Shown: positions 7,581 to 16,792 of the stretch, piece after piece
Layout: each line of letters begins with the position of its first letter
Position numbering within the stretch: position 1 is the stretch's first letter
Source of the DNA: a bacterium
Lineage (GTDB): Bacteria; Campylobacterota; Campylobacteria; Campylobacterales; Sulfurimonadaceae
DNA: 64,000 nucleotides
NCBI GenBank assembly: GCA_018825665.1
Contig: JAHJEG010000033.1
Location: 1-64,000 of the forward strand
Direction: 5' to 3'
Program-made: the position numbers and the translations under genes
Notes under the pieces: generated by a model
The model's database searches: none
What the model saw: the letters and a program-made list of their open reading frames with translations, nothing else
Told to the model about the DNA's origin: nothing

Positions 7581-10500
7581 TTAGACTAACTTTCTGTTTC
7601 TAAAAGCCAAGGCAATCACCAAAAATATTATCAGATATGTGACGGGCACAAAATCAGGGATTGGAACAGGGTCGCCTTTTGCATAGGAATGAAGACCTGC
7701 AAGGTAGTAGTTAACACCGAAATAGGTCATGATTACAGATGTAAATGCCAAAAGGGAGATAACACTGAAGTTAAAATCGCTGTATATAGATTTTATAAAT
7801 CTAAGGTGGATAACAATAGCGTACACAAGGATTGTCACAAGTGCCCAAGTCTCTTTTGGATCCCATCCCCAGTATCTTCCCCAGGATTCATTTGCCCAGA
7901 CTCCGCCCAAAAAGTTACCTATGGTCAAAAGCACAAGCCCCACCATCAAACTCATCTCATTAATCGAGTTCAACTCTTTTATAGAGAGGCTGATATGTTT
8001 TTCATTGTTTTTGGTTTTTAACACAAAAAGAATAATACTTATAAACCCGAGCAAGGCTCCCAATCCCAAGAAGCCGTAACTTGCGGTAATCATGGAAACA
8101 TGTATACTCAGCCAGTAAGAATTAAGAACGGGAACCAGGTTTGTAACCTGAGGATCCATCCAGTTCAGGTGTGCTACAAACAGGATAAGCCCCGCCAAAA
8201 TACCCGTCGACGCCATAGTCATACTTGAACGTTTTGAGAAGATAAAACCTGCCAAAACAGTAGCCCACGCGATATATATCATAGACTCATAGCCGTCAGA
8301 CCAGGGAGCGTGCCCCGAGATGTACCATCTGTTTATCAGACCGATGGTATGTGCCGTAAAAAACAAGATTAAAAGAGCCAGAGTCGATTTTGTAAAAAAT
8401 TCTATCTTAAAACTCGGTTTTAGAATTTTTACAAAACTCAAAATCAAAAGAAGAAAACCAACCAAAAGATAAAGAGGATAAATTCTTTCAAAAATATTTG
8501 CCTCATTATAGAATACTTCTGCGAGGATTCTGTTCTGGCTTGGATATACCTCTGCTCCGTAAAACTTCTGATACTCTGCGAGCTTTGATATCGCCGTGTC
8601 GGCCTCAGACCAGTTTGCGCTTGCCAAAGCTCTGTCTATAGATGTAAAATAATCCACCGCTATGGCTCTTAACTTCTCACCGTTTTGGGGCGTGAAACTC
8701 TGAAGTGCCTCTATGGTCGCAAACCATTTGTTGTTTACATCACCCGGTTTAGGCCAGATTTTTATCAGTGCTCCGGTATAGACCATATAAGCCACATTGA
8801 CGCGCTCGTCTACTTTTAATATCTCTTTGTCAAGCTTATCTCTGTATTTTGGTTCTTTTCTGATGGCTTCTTCAACTTTTTGGGAGAGCTTATATCCGCG
8901 CATATTTTCAGGATCCGTAAAAAACTGGGAAAAGGAGACATATTTGGCATCCTCTTTTGCATCGATGAGTTTATTTACTTCGCCATCTTTTGTTAAAATG
9001 ATTTTGATATCTCTGTAGATGTCAGGTCTGACCATCATCCCCAAGACAACCTGATTTGCACTTAGTTTGAACTCCCCTATATTTACGCTTGAACCTCTGT
9101 GTATCTTGGCAAGTATCTCTGTTGAGAGGGTATGCATGGGTTTCATTCTTCCGCCGCTGTCCTGGACTACAAGCTCTCCAAATTTCTTGGCATGTGCATT
9201 GTCAAATGAAAGAATCGTTTTTATAGCAGGGTTTAGCTCCTCTGCATAGGACGGGGATATACTAAAAAGAACTCCCAGACCGAGCAAGAACGACAATGCT
9301 TTTGATTCGCTGGCTTTTTTTGCTTTTTTAGCCAAAGACGCAAACCTGTGCTGTTTTGAGAATAATGACCAAAACATCCCAAGAGCCAAAAGAAAATATC
9401 CTATATACGAAGGAAGGGTTCCCGGGTCATTATTTACAGAAAGGATTGTCCCCATCTCATCCTGGTCGTACGATGCCTGAAAAAATCTGTATCCTCTGTG
9501 TTCGAGGATATTGTTCATAAAAATTCTATATGGCATCTCCACGCCCTCTTGTTTATCCACTAAGACAACCTCGCTCGCATAAGAAGCGGGGCTCATAGAA
9601 CCTGGATAACGGTCAAGCTGAAAATCAAGAAGCTTTATCTCAAAAGGCAGCTGCAGTTCTTTTGCCCCATACGAGAGATGTACATCCACACCGTTGATAT
9701 CGTTATGATACTCTTTTGCCATTTCCCCGCTTCTTCCAAAGATCAAGACCTCTTTTGAGACATCATCGACACGCACATTAAAACGAAGGGCATCATAGCC
9801 CGGCTGTCTCGCCGAAGCATTTGGATTTGAGACGATCTTAGTTGTGGAATGGGGTATAAACTCACGTAGGACGAAGTTGTTTTTTTCGGCTGTAAAAAGT
9901 GTTCTGCTTGTAAAGAGTTCTTTTTCATTCGCAATCAGCTCACCTTTTGAACCATCATCCATTTTCAGATAGCTTAGGGGCATACTGTGATTCATATATA
10001 AGATATCATCTTCGATAAACATAGAGATAACGGTTTTATCAAAGCTCTTATTGGAGCCAAAATCAAGAACAAAATCGCTGTCTTCATAGTATTCACCATG
10101 CTTAAGCGTAATCGGCTCACCTTGCCCGCCGCCAGTTACCATCATCTTGGCAACGGCCTGTCCGCCCTCTTTGAGCTCTACCGTCTCTTCTATCGCATCA
10201 TGTATATATTCTCTCAGCTCGACTTCAACATTTTTTCCCTCTATACTCAAAGAAGATGAAAGGCTGTTTGTACTTTTTTTAGACAGATATACAATCTCGC
10301 TTGTCGAGACTTTTTTACCGCCTGCAGAAGCATCAACCATGAAAAAAGTATCGCGGCTCAGCATCGTAGAACTGCTCTCACCTTCACGGATGTGCATAGA
10401 GCCTTCAAACCCTACAAAACGGGTAATCGCAGCACCCAGCAATATAACTAAAAAAGCAAAGTGGAAAATAAAGATAGGAGCCTTTTTTAAAGTGTACATT

Positions 10501-10706
10501 TTAAAATTATAGATATTGAGAATAAGGTTTAGGGCTAAGAGAGCGAGTAAGAGTTCAAACCATCCTGCATTGTAAATATCTGCTTTTGCGGTGATAGTGC
10601 CATAGTCATTTTCGACAAATGTCGCATAACCGATTGATACGGCAAAGATGCCCATAAGCACTGCCATCGTCTTCATAGAGCTCAAGAAGGATAAGAGGTT
10701 TTTCAT
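7581..10706 (-). CDS. ccsBA: Fused cytochrome c biogenesis protein CcsBA (ResB-CcsA)
   Basis: This is the system II cytochrome c synthetase, which exports haem and attaches it to CXXCH apocytochromes on the periplasmic side. The 1041-residue length fits the single-chain CcsBA found in Campylobacterota. The N-terminal half is ResB-like, with membrane helices near 12-30, 48-66 and 78-95 and a large periplasmic domain. The C-terminal half is CcsA-like with several helices and the WWD haem-handling motif WGRYWGWDPKETW. It supports the cytochromes encoded here (SoxX, SoxA, the c-type cytochrome at 40.9 kb and the haem-c DGC). It is followed directly by the DUF2461 gene. Confidence 0.95.
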   Translation of the reverse strand: MKNLLSFLSSMKTMAVLMGIFAVSIGYATFVENDYGTITAKADIYNAGWFELLLALLALNLILNIYNFKMYTLKKAPIFIFHFAFLVILLGAAITRFVGFEGSMHIREGESSSTMLSRDTFFMVDASAGGKKVSTSEIVYLSKKSTNSLSSSLSIEGKNVEVELREYIHDAIEETVELKEGGQAVAKMMVTGGGQGEPITLKHGEYYEDSDFVLDFGSNKSFDKTVISMFIEDDILYMNHSMPLSYLKMDDGSKGELIANEKELFTSRTLFTAEKNNFVLREFIPHSTTKIVSNPNASARQPGYDALRFNVRVDDVSKEVLIFGRSGEMAKEYHNDINGVDVHLSYGAKELQLPFEIKLLDFQLDRYPGSMSPASYASEVVLVDKQEGVEMPYRIFMNNILEHRGYRFFQASYDQDEMGTILSVNNDPGTLPSYIGYFLLALGMFWSLFSKQHRFASLAKKAKKASESKALSFLLGLGVLFSISPSYAEELNPAIKTILSFDNAHAKKFGELVVQDSGGRMKPMHTLSTEILAKIHRGSSVNIGEFKLSANQVVLGMMVRPDIYRDIKIILTKDGEVNKLIDAKEDAKYVSFSQFFTDPENMRGYKLSQKVEEAIRKEPKYRDKLDKEILKVDERVNVAYMVYTGALIKIWPKPGDVNNKWFATIEALQSFTPQNGEKLRAIAVDYFTSIDRALASANWSEADTAISKLAEYQKFYGAEVYPSQNRILAEVFYNEANIFERIYPLYLLVGFLLLILSFVKILKPSFKIEFFTKSTLALLILFFTAHTIGLINRWYISGHAPWSDGYESMIYIAWATVLAGFIFSKRSSMTMASTGILAGLILFVAHLNWMDPQVTNLVPVLNSYWLSIHVSMITASYGFLGLGALLGFISIILFVLKTKNNEKHISLSIKELNSINEMSLMVGLVLLTIGNFLGGVWANESWGRYWGWDPKETWALVTILVYAIVIHLRFIKSIYSDFNFSVISLLAFTSVIMTYFGVNYYLAGLHSYAKGDPVPIPDFVPVTYLIIFLVIALAFRNRKLV

Positions 10707-10783
10707 AAATTAGCCTTTAATTAAAAAAGGGATATTTTAATCAAATTAAGCTAATACTAGGTTAAAGAGGCGAAACTATTGAT

Positions 10784-11491
10784 TCACTCCTTTAAAAACT
10801 CCTCAATATACTCAGCTATACTGTCTATAGCTTCCGTAGCCTTAGAGTAATATACCTTGGTGAAATACCTGTCGTCTATAGCGTCGCTTGGTTCAAGATT
10901 ATTTAAAATGGAATACTCACTGAGCTGTGCAAAATAGGTCACATCCAGAACATTTCCGCTTGTGCCTATCACTACGATGAGATCGCATTCATTGAGGGCG
11001 TGTATCAATTTTTCATATTCGGGAGCCGCTTCTCCAAAAAATACGATATTGGGTCTGAGTTCACCGTGGCAAGACGGGCATCTCTTATAGGTCAATGCAT
11101 CCTGAGCTCCATAGGCGATATCCAGGACCATTGCACATTCTCTGCATCTAAGTTCACGAAGAAATCCGTGCAGATGCACGATCTCATCCCTTTGCATTCC
11201 CGCCTTTTCAAAAAGATCATCCACGTTTTGCGTAAGTACCGAGATGGCATGTGGAAATCTCTGCTTTAGCTCCACTATGGTTTTGTGCGCATGGTTAGGC
11301 TCTTTGTCTTTGATGTCTGCACGTCTTGCATCATAAAACTTTTTTGTTGCTTCTGCATTTGTATCAAGACAACCGGCAGTGCATATCTCCTGTATATTAT
11401 GGTTTTCCCATAAACCATCACCGCCTCTAAAAGTGGATATTCCTGATTCTGCACTGATTCCTGCTCCGGATAAAATCAAGACCTTCGGCAT
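10784..11491 (-). CDS. cobB: Sir2-family NAD-dependent protein deacylase
   Basis: It removes acyl groups from protein lysines using NAD+. Visible sirtuin motifs are GAGISAESGI at 9-18, TQNVD near 88, the catalytic His in HLHG near 106, and two zinc CXXC pairs (CREC and CPSC). Tyr and Arg in FYDARR match the class III positions that allow succinyl or malonyl removal in E. coli CobB, so desuccinylase activity is plausible. The 235-residue length is typical. It lies 13 bases after the chemoreceptor gene and may share its transcript. A GGCATGTGG copy lies in it. Confidence 0.92.
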   Translation of the reverse strand: MPKVLILSGAGISAESGISTFRGGDGLWENHNIQEICTAGCLDTNAEATKKFYDARRADIKDKEPNHAHKTIVELKQRFPHAISVLTQNVDDLFEKAGMQRDEIVHLHGFLRELRCRECAMVLDIAYGAQDALTYKRCPSCHGELRPNIVFFGEAAPEYEKLIHALNECDLIVVIGTSGNVLDVTYFAQLSEYSILNNLEPSDAIDDRYFTKVYYSKATEAIDSIAEYIEEFLKE

Positions 11492-11504
11492 AGACGCTAT
11501 CCGA

Positions 11505-13649
11505 TTACCTTTTTTCTACCATATTGTCTAAATGTCTAAACAACTCTTGCGAAGCCTTTTCAGCCCCTTTGAACATCTCAATAATCTCATTTGAATTAGA
11601 ATCGATATCCCGTTCAAGTATGCTTATCACTTTTGAGATATTGGCATGAACTTGTTTATGCGGCTCTATAATATTTTTGTACGAACTGCTTGTTGCAAAG
11701 TTTTCTTTTCCCTCTTTTGCGTACCACTTACCAAGGTTGCATGTCGTATGGTCGCTTAGCTGTATATTCGTATTTCTTTCAAATACGCAGGAATATGCTG
11801 TGTTTTTATAGATCATATGGTCTAGTTTTGCCATATTCGTAAAGAGCTCGTGACCGATTACCGTATTGTCTGATTTGATTTTATGGGCATTGTCGATAAG
11901 CTCAAGCAATATATTTTTAAACTCATCCAATCTTTCCTGGGAAGAGATGGCATGGCTTTCAATCTGCTCACTGTTTTGCGACATGCTTGTAGAGTTTTGT
12001 TTGAGTACGCTTATATTGGCTTCGACCTCGCTTGTAGCCTTTTGCGTTCTCTCGGCAAGTTTTCTGACCTCATCAGCCACCACGGCAAATCCGCGTCCGT
12101 GTTCGCCCGCCCTTGCAGCTTCAATCGCAGCATTTAGAGCCAGAAGATTTGTCTGGTCTGAGATATCTTTGATGAGTGAAATCACATCAAAGATCTCTTC
12201 AACATTCGAATTGAGCTGTTCTGCAGATATCCTTGAATCACTGATCATCTCTGTGATGTTTGAAATAGTGCCTATAATCTCATCGGTTGAGAGGGTTACT
12301 TTGGAGATAACATTTTGCGTATCTTCGTTTAGGGTATTTATCTCATTTACGTTTTCAACATTTTTTTTCATACTGTTGCGAAGGTTTTGGGCATTGTTGA
12401 TGGAACCGCCTATCATCTCATAAGAGAGGGTGAGAGTCAAGAAGTTTTTTTCTATACTTGCTTTTACTTCTCTGGCTGATTCTTCCGCTATATGGGCCTG
12501 CTCCTGTGCATCTATTGCTATAGTTTGAACTTTATCCAAAAACATATTTATGCTTGAGCTTGCCTTTCCGAGTTCATCATTTGAATTCACCGGGAGTCTT
12601 TTTGAGAGGTCTGCATCACCCTGTGCCAATTCTACAACAACATTATCAAGATAGATGATAGGGTCGCTTACGGCTTTTTTAATTATCAGCATCAAAAATA
12701 CAAATATGAACATCTCGATAATAAATACGATCAGCATCTGCTGAAGGAGCGAGCTTTTAGAATGGTCTATCATGCTCTCAACATTGGATATTTTGTTTCC
12801 GATTATCGCATATCCCACGACATCATTGGAGTAATCCAAAATAGGCTCCGATACTATGAAATGCTGATCTGTAACCTGATAGTCCTCACTGCTTGCTATA
12901 TCGATACTGCCGTTGCCAAGAGCTTCTCGTATCTCTTTTAAAAATTCTTTGTCTACCACTTCCTCTTTTACTGCCAGGGTATACTTACCGATTTTTGGAG
13001 CATCCTGGAGTGAAGTTGCCGTTGATAGGTATTTATTGTCCATGACGATAAGCATCTCATAGCCGTTGTTTTTCTTGGCACTTTTGATAATCGAGTTCAG
13101 CCCCTGCATAAACTCAACCGAACCGAAATAGTTTTCATGTTCTATAATAGGTGAAACTCCGCGAAGGACCAGACCTGCACGGCCCAGTTCTATAGCCACA
13201 AAGGGTTTTTTCATAACCTTAACATCCACTATCGTCTTTCTAAAAGAGCTTAGGTCATCACCGTATTTCTCCGGTTTCCAATTTCTTAAAAAACTGCGTG
13301 TATCGGCGTCGTGGACATGTATCTTGATATTATTATATTTTGTGTTGTCTTTAAACTCTTTGGATATTGACGAGAGCCCGTTTATGGCGAGGTCCCTGTC
13401 GTTTTCCATAAGGGATCTGATCACGTTGTAGTTTCTGGATATATTTATGGCATTTGTCAAACCTATATCTTCTTTTGATTTCATCAATTCATTATACGTC
13501 ATACGGATAGATTCTGACTGTGTAGTATATACATCCTTTTTCATCTGACTGATCGAATAAAAATAATTTCCGATTATAACTATGAACCCCACTACGATTG
13601 ATAGAAACAAGGGTATATATATTTTTTTACTGATAGATAAATCTGACAT
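11505..13649 (-). CDS. Methyl-accepting chemotaxis protein with C-terminal CZB domain
   Basis: This 714-residue transmembrane chemoreceptor has a first helix near 10-32, a periplasmic Cache-like sensor (about 35-295), a second helix near 300-325, HAMP, then a cytoplasmic signalling hairpin with the canonical tip [19 protein letters not shown]. The C-terminal 90 residues form a CZB (chemoreceptor zinc-binding) domain: a His in the first helix, Cys in CNLGKWY and two His in [11 protein letters not shown] domains bind zinc and in known cases sense hypochlorite or zinc. The periplasmic domain resembles that of the stand-alone sensor at 56.1-57.2 kb (shared IELGR/IEVGR segment). Its leader TAAGGCCGGC resembles that of the DUF2461 gene. 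Confidence 0.93.
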   Translation of the reverse strand: MSDLSISKKIYIPLFLSIVVGFIVIIGNYFYSISQMKKDVYTTQSESIRMTYNELMKSKEDIGLTNAINISRNYNVIRSLMENDRDLAINGLSSISKEFKDNTKYNNIKIHVHDADTRSFLRNWKPEKYGDDLSSFRKTIVDVKVMKKPFVAIELGRAGLVLRGVSPIIEHENYFGSVEFMQGLNSIIKSAKKNNGYEMLIVMDNKYLSTATSLQDAPKIGKYTLAVKEEVVDKEFLKEIREALGNGSIDIASSEDYQVTDQHFIVSEPILDYSNDVVGYAIIGNKISNVESMIDHSKSSLLQQMLIVFIIEMFIFVFLMLIIKKAVSDPIIYLDNVVVELAQGDADLSKRLPVNSNDELGKASSSINMFLDKVQTIAIDAQEQAHIAEESAREVKASIEKNFLTLTLSYEMIGGSINNAQNLRNSMKKNVENVNEINTLNEDTQNVISKVTLSTDEIIGTISNITEMISDSRISAEQLNSNVEEIFDVISLIKDISDQTNLLALNAAIEAARAGEHGRGFAVVADEVRKLAERTQKATSEVEANISVLKQNSTSMSQNSEQIESHAISSQERLDEFKNILLELIDNAHKIKSDNTVIGHELFTNMAKLDHMIYKNTAYSCVFERNTNIQLSDHTTCNLGKWYAKEGKENFATSSSYKNIIEPHKQVHANISKVISILERDIDSNSNEIIEMFKGAEKASQELFRHLDNMVEKR

Positions 13650-13701
13650 GCGCCGGCCTTAAAATTAAAATTGCAAAGATTCTATCATATTGTTTATGTT
13701 T

Positions 13702-14964
13702 TTACAATTTAATCAATTCTATATTTTCAAACAATAGATTATATTTTTCAACAGAATATTTAAGCCTCTTCAGAGTGATCTCATATATATTCGTATAACC
13801 GTTTTTAAATGCCGGAGAACTTTTCTTTGTCGCTTCGCTCGATTGCACCAAAATAAAGCGTCTTGTTCCCCCGTCTTCGCTGTTTAGCCGCATAACCGCT
13901 TCTGCTGTGGTTCCGCTTCCTGCAAAAAAATCCAAAATGAGCGCATCCTTTTTCTGATACGTAACAGACTCAAGAAGCAGTTTTATCAGACCAAGAGGCT
14001 TTGGTTTTGTAAATGCTTCAAATCCGAAAAGTGTATTCATCTCCGATGTCGCGTCCTCATATGTAGGAGTATTGTAGCTCTCTTTTGTCAGCATATTTCG
14101 CATAGACTTTCGTTTTGATTCCTGTTTTATGAGGTTTATTCTAAAGGGTACTTTTGCCACCGTGAATTTCTCACCCTTTTGTATCAGGGTGTCTATATAC
14201 TCCTGAGTGTATCTCCACGAACCCTTTATTCTGAACTGATTTGCATTTTTTCCGTTTACTATCTGCACATCATCGAGTAAAACACACTCTATTGTTTTAC
14301 TCGACATATCCGATGCTCTGATGAGAGAATCACTCAGATTAAAATCTACGCTTGCGGCTTGAAAGAGCAGCTCTTTTGGAGGATTGTGTTTGAAATTAAG
14401 AGGATAGGCTTTTTTCTGAGATGATTTTTCAACGCTCAGCATGGGTGCTCTTTCTCTATTTTTTGCATAAGACAAGATATACTCGCTCACCTTTGAGACT
14501 TTTTTGTGCAAAAAAGAGGGTTTGTTTTTCTTTTGCCATACAAACTGTGCTATAAAATTATCCTCACCGAATATTTCATCACATACAAGTTTCAGCTGTG
14601 CCGCCTCATTGTCGTCGATACTGATAAAAATAACACCCTCATCACTTAAGATTCCACATGCCAGAATGAGCCTGGGATAGATAAAGTTAAGCCAGGCACT
14701 GTGAGGATCTCGGCATGTGGAATCTTTCGCAAAATTATCTTCATAGACAAACTTGTGATTTTTTGTATTATAGGGAGGGTCGATGTAGATTACATCTATT
14801 TTATTTTTGTACTCTTGTGCCAATATTTTAAGAGCATCGAGATTATCCCCGTTTACAAGGAGGTTGTTTGTTGAGAATTTTATCTTTGTCCTGGATCTGC
14901 TTTTTGTAAAAGATTCCCTTTTCGCCTCATCTTTTAAAGCCCAGTTGAGTGAATACACAGACAT
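13702..14964 (-). CDS. Orphan beta-class DNA methyltransferase (type III Mod-like)
   Basis: Predicted N6-adenine or N4-cytosine methyltransferase. DPPYNT (motif IV) lies near residue 62 and FAGSG (motif I) near 345; this order defines the beta class. The region between them (about 150-330) should hold the target-recognition part. At 420 residues it is shorter than typical type III Mod subunits, and no res or other endonuclease gene lies nearby, so it is probably a solitary methyltransferase acting in regulation or marking. The recognition site cannot be read from sequence. The gene carries two GGCATGTGG copies in opposite orientation, 49 bases apart. Confidence 0.85.
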   Translation of the reverse strand: MSVYSLNWALKDEAKRESFTKSRSRTKIKFSTNNLLVNGDNLDALKILAQEYKNKIDVIYIDPPYNTKNHKFVYEDNFAKDSTCRDPHSAWLNFIYPRLILACGILSDEGVIFISIDDNEAAQLKLVCDEIFGEDNFIAQFVWQKKNKPSFLHKKVSKVSEYILSYAKNRERAPMLSVEKSSQKKAYPLNFKHNPPKELLFQAASVDFNLSDSLIRASDMSSKTIECVLLDDVQIVNGKNANQFRIKGSWRYTQEYIDTLIQKGEKFTVAKVPFRINLIKQESKRKSMRNMLTKESYNTPTYEDATSEMNTLFGFEAFTKPKPLGLIKLLLESVTYQKKDALILDFFAGSGTTAEAVMRLNSEDGGTRRFILVQSSEATKKSSPAFKNGYTNIYEITLKRLKYSVEKYNLLFENIELIKL

Positions 14965-14998
14965 CTTTTACCTCCAAATCCGCTCTGGGCGCGCTATG

Positions 14999-15283
14999 CT
15001 AAGCTTTTTTAAATACTATCCTGTAGTCTTTATTCTCAAGTTCCGTTGCTTCATATGTAATATCCGAAGGTATCCTCGCATAAAGCGGCGCAGGCTCATG
15101 AAAGAATATCCCCACCAGTCTCTCATTTTTATTTTTCAGCAGACTCAGCCCGACAATAGCATTGACCATAGGTTCGGGAGGAGTGCACTCCGTAGCATCA
15201 AACTCATAAAACACTAGACCCTCCTGCTCATATTTGTAGAACTTCAAGGTCGCTCTTTTTACCTCTATTAACTCTTTTTCCAA
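14999..15283 (-). CDS. Conserved hypothetical small protein
   Basis: This 94-residue soluble protein has no recognisable domain. It contains a TPPEPM segment and ends basic (IVFKKA). It begins 3 bases after the stop of the REC-HD-GYP gene and ends 34 bases before the methyltransferase start, so all three probably share a transcript. The tight spacing and good reading frame make it likely to be real. No function can be assigned. Confidence 0.6.
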   Translation of the reverse strand: MEKELIEVKRATLKFYKYEQEGLVFYEFDATECTPPEPMVNAIVGLSLLKNKNERLVGIFFHEPAPLYARIPSDITYEATELENKDYRIVFKKA

Positions 15284-15286
15284 TTT

Positions 15287-16792
15287 TCAGACCTTAATAT
15301 TTTTTTCAAATTCAGATAAAGAAAAAATCTGTTTTTCTAATATATTTATATCTTTTACAGTTGCATTTAGCATCGGGTCCGCTTCTGAGAGTATTTCCTT
15401 TATTTTGGAGATATCACTTGTTGTTTTTTTACTCGAAAGTAGGATAAAGTCATCTCCTTGAAAACGAAACAATATCACATCTTTGAAACTCTTAGAGAGG
15501 CAAAGAGCAACTCGTTTCAACAACTTATCACCTTCCTTCCAGCTATGATTTTGATTAAAATGTGTAAAATTATGAAGACTAATGAGCGAAATATAGTTGT
15601 AAATTTTAGAATTTGCATTTTGATTCAATATCAGATCTAAATATTCCTGATTATATAAGCCTGTAATTTGGTCCTTATAAAAATAAGCAAAACGTTCCTG
15701 TTCAATCTCTCCTTTGGGAAGTTGTGTCGTTTTAGAGTTCGTGTTGATACTATTTAATGCTTCTAGCGCAAAAGGGACAATTTCCGGATCAAACTGTTTC
15801 GCACTGTTTATCGCTATCTCCTGCAGTGCCGCCTCAACACTCAAACGAGGCTTGTAAATACGGTTTGTTGTCATTGCGTCAAAGGCATCTGCTATTATCA
15901 TAATTCTTGATAAGAATGGAATCTCCTCCCCTTGTAATCCTTGAGGATAACCGTTTCCGTCATACCTTTCATGGTGCGACAGAATAATTGTTACCAGTTC
16001 TTTATACATCGGAATCTTTGCGAGCATTTGTGTTCCTGCCGTGACATGACCTTGAATCAGTTTATATTCATTCTCGTCAAGGTTTCCGGGTTTTAGCAAA
16101 ATGGCATCCGGAGTTACAACCTTGCCTATGTCATGGAGTATTCCGGCTCTATATATAAGATCACATTGCTCAAGAGTGCATTTCATATGCTCTGCTATAG
16201 CTTTGCAGTACGTAGCCACGCGCTGGGAATGTCCTCCTGTATATGTATCTCTTCGCTCAATCAGCTCTACAAGAGCAATGAGTGTTTGCTCATAATTGTC
16301 AATTTTTTCACTCTCCAATTCACTGTTTTTTTGAAGCTCTTCTTTCACCATCTCTTCTAAATGAAGTTTATATTCCCTATTTTGACGTAGTGCAATTATC
16401 TTTTCAACAACACGAAAGAGAGTACTGTTCATACTGTTAAAATCAACAGGTTTCAGGAGATAACCACTTATATCAAGTTTGATTGCATCCATTAAATAGT
16501 CAGATTCAGAAAAAGCGGTCAAAATTATCACCTCCTGATCTGGAGATTCCTTTTTAATTGCTCGAATCATCTCTATGCCATCCATATTTGGCATTTTAAT
16601 ATCTGTTATAACTAGGTCAAACTGATTTTTTTTAAAGTTTTCCAAACCTAAAAGACCGTCATTTGCACTGACCACCTTGGCAAAAATATTTTTAAGATAA
16701 TCCGATACCATCGCCTGAAGTTGTGCATCGTCTTCTACATATAAAACACTCAAACTTGAACAAAGCTGTTTTAACTCTTTTAGTGAACCCAT
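15287..16792 (-). CDS. Response regulator with HD-GYP c-di-GMP phosphodiesterase and degenerate GGDEF domain
   Basis: Order of domains: receiver (about 10-130, Asp in VITDIKMPNMDG), a helical linker, HD-GYP (about 165-350, with HDIGK and HHERYDGNGYPQG), then a degenerate GGDEF-like domain (about 380-490) where the signature is FQGDDF. It is predicted to hydrolyse c-di-GMP when phosphorylated, the last domain possibly binding GTP or acting as a regulator. The ATG lies inside the last codons of the CheB-CheR-kinase gene (13-base overlap), and its ribosome site GGAGGAG is within that gene, so the two are translationally coupled. A close paralog with identical order lies at 61.6-63.1 kb. Confidence 0.9.
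   Translation of the reverse strand: MGSLKELKQLCSSLSVLYVEDDAQLQAMVSDYLKNIFAKVVSANDGLLGLENFKKNQFDLVITDIKMPNMDGIEMIRAIKKESPDQEVIILTAFSESDYLMDAIKLDISGYLLKPVDFNSMNSTLFRVVEKIIALRQNREYKLHLEEMVKEELQKNSELESEKIDNYEQTLIALVELIERRDTYTGGHSQRVATYCKAIAEHMKCTLEQCDLIYRAGILHDIGKVVTPDAILLKPGNLDENEYKLIQGHVTAGTQMLAKIPMYKELVTIILSHHERYDGNGYPQGLQGEEIPFLSRIMIIADAFDAMTTNRIYKPRLSVEAALQEIAINSAKQFDPEIVPFALEALNSINTNSKTTQLPKGEIEQERFAYFYKDQITGLYNQEYLDLILNQNANSKIYNYISLISLHNFTHFNQNHSWKEGDKLLKRVALCLSKSFKDVILFRFQGDDFILLSSKKTTSDISKIKEILSEADPMLNATVKDINILEKQIFSLSEFEKNIKV

Noticed and set aside
11866-12423. 185-residue plus-strand Ser/Phe-rich ORF
   Set aside because: Antisense to the chemoreceptor signalling domain. Its composition reflects the complementary codons.
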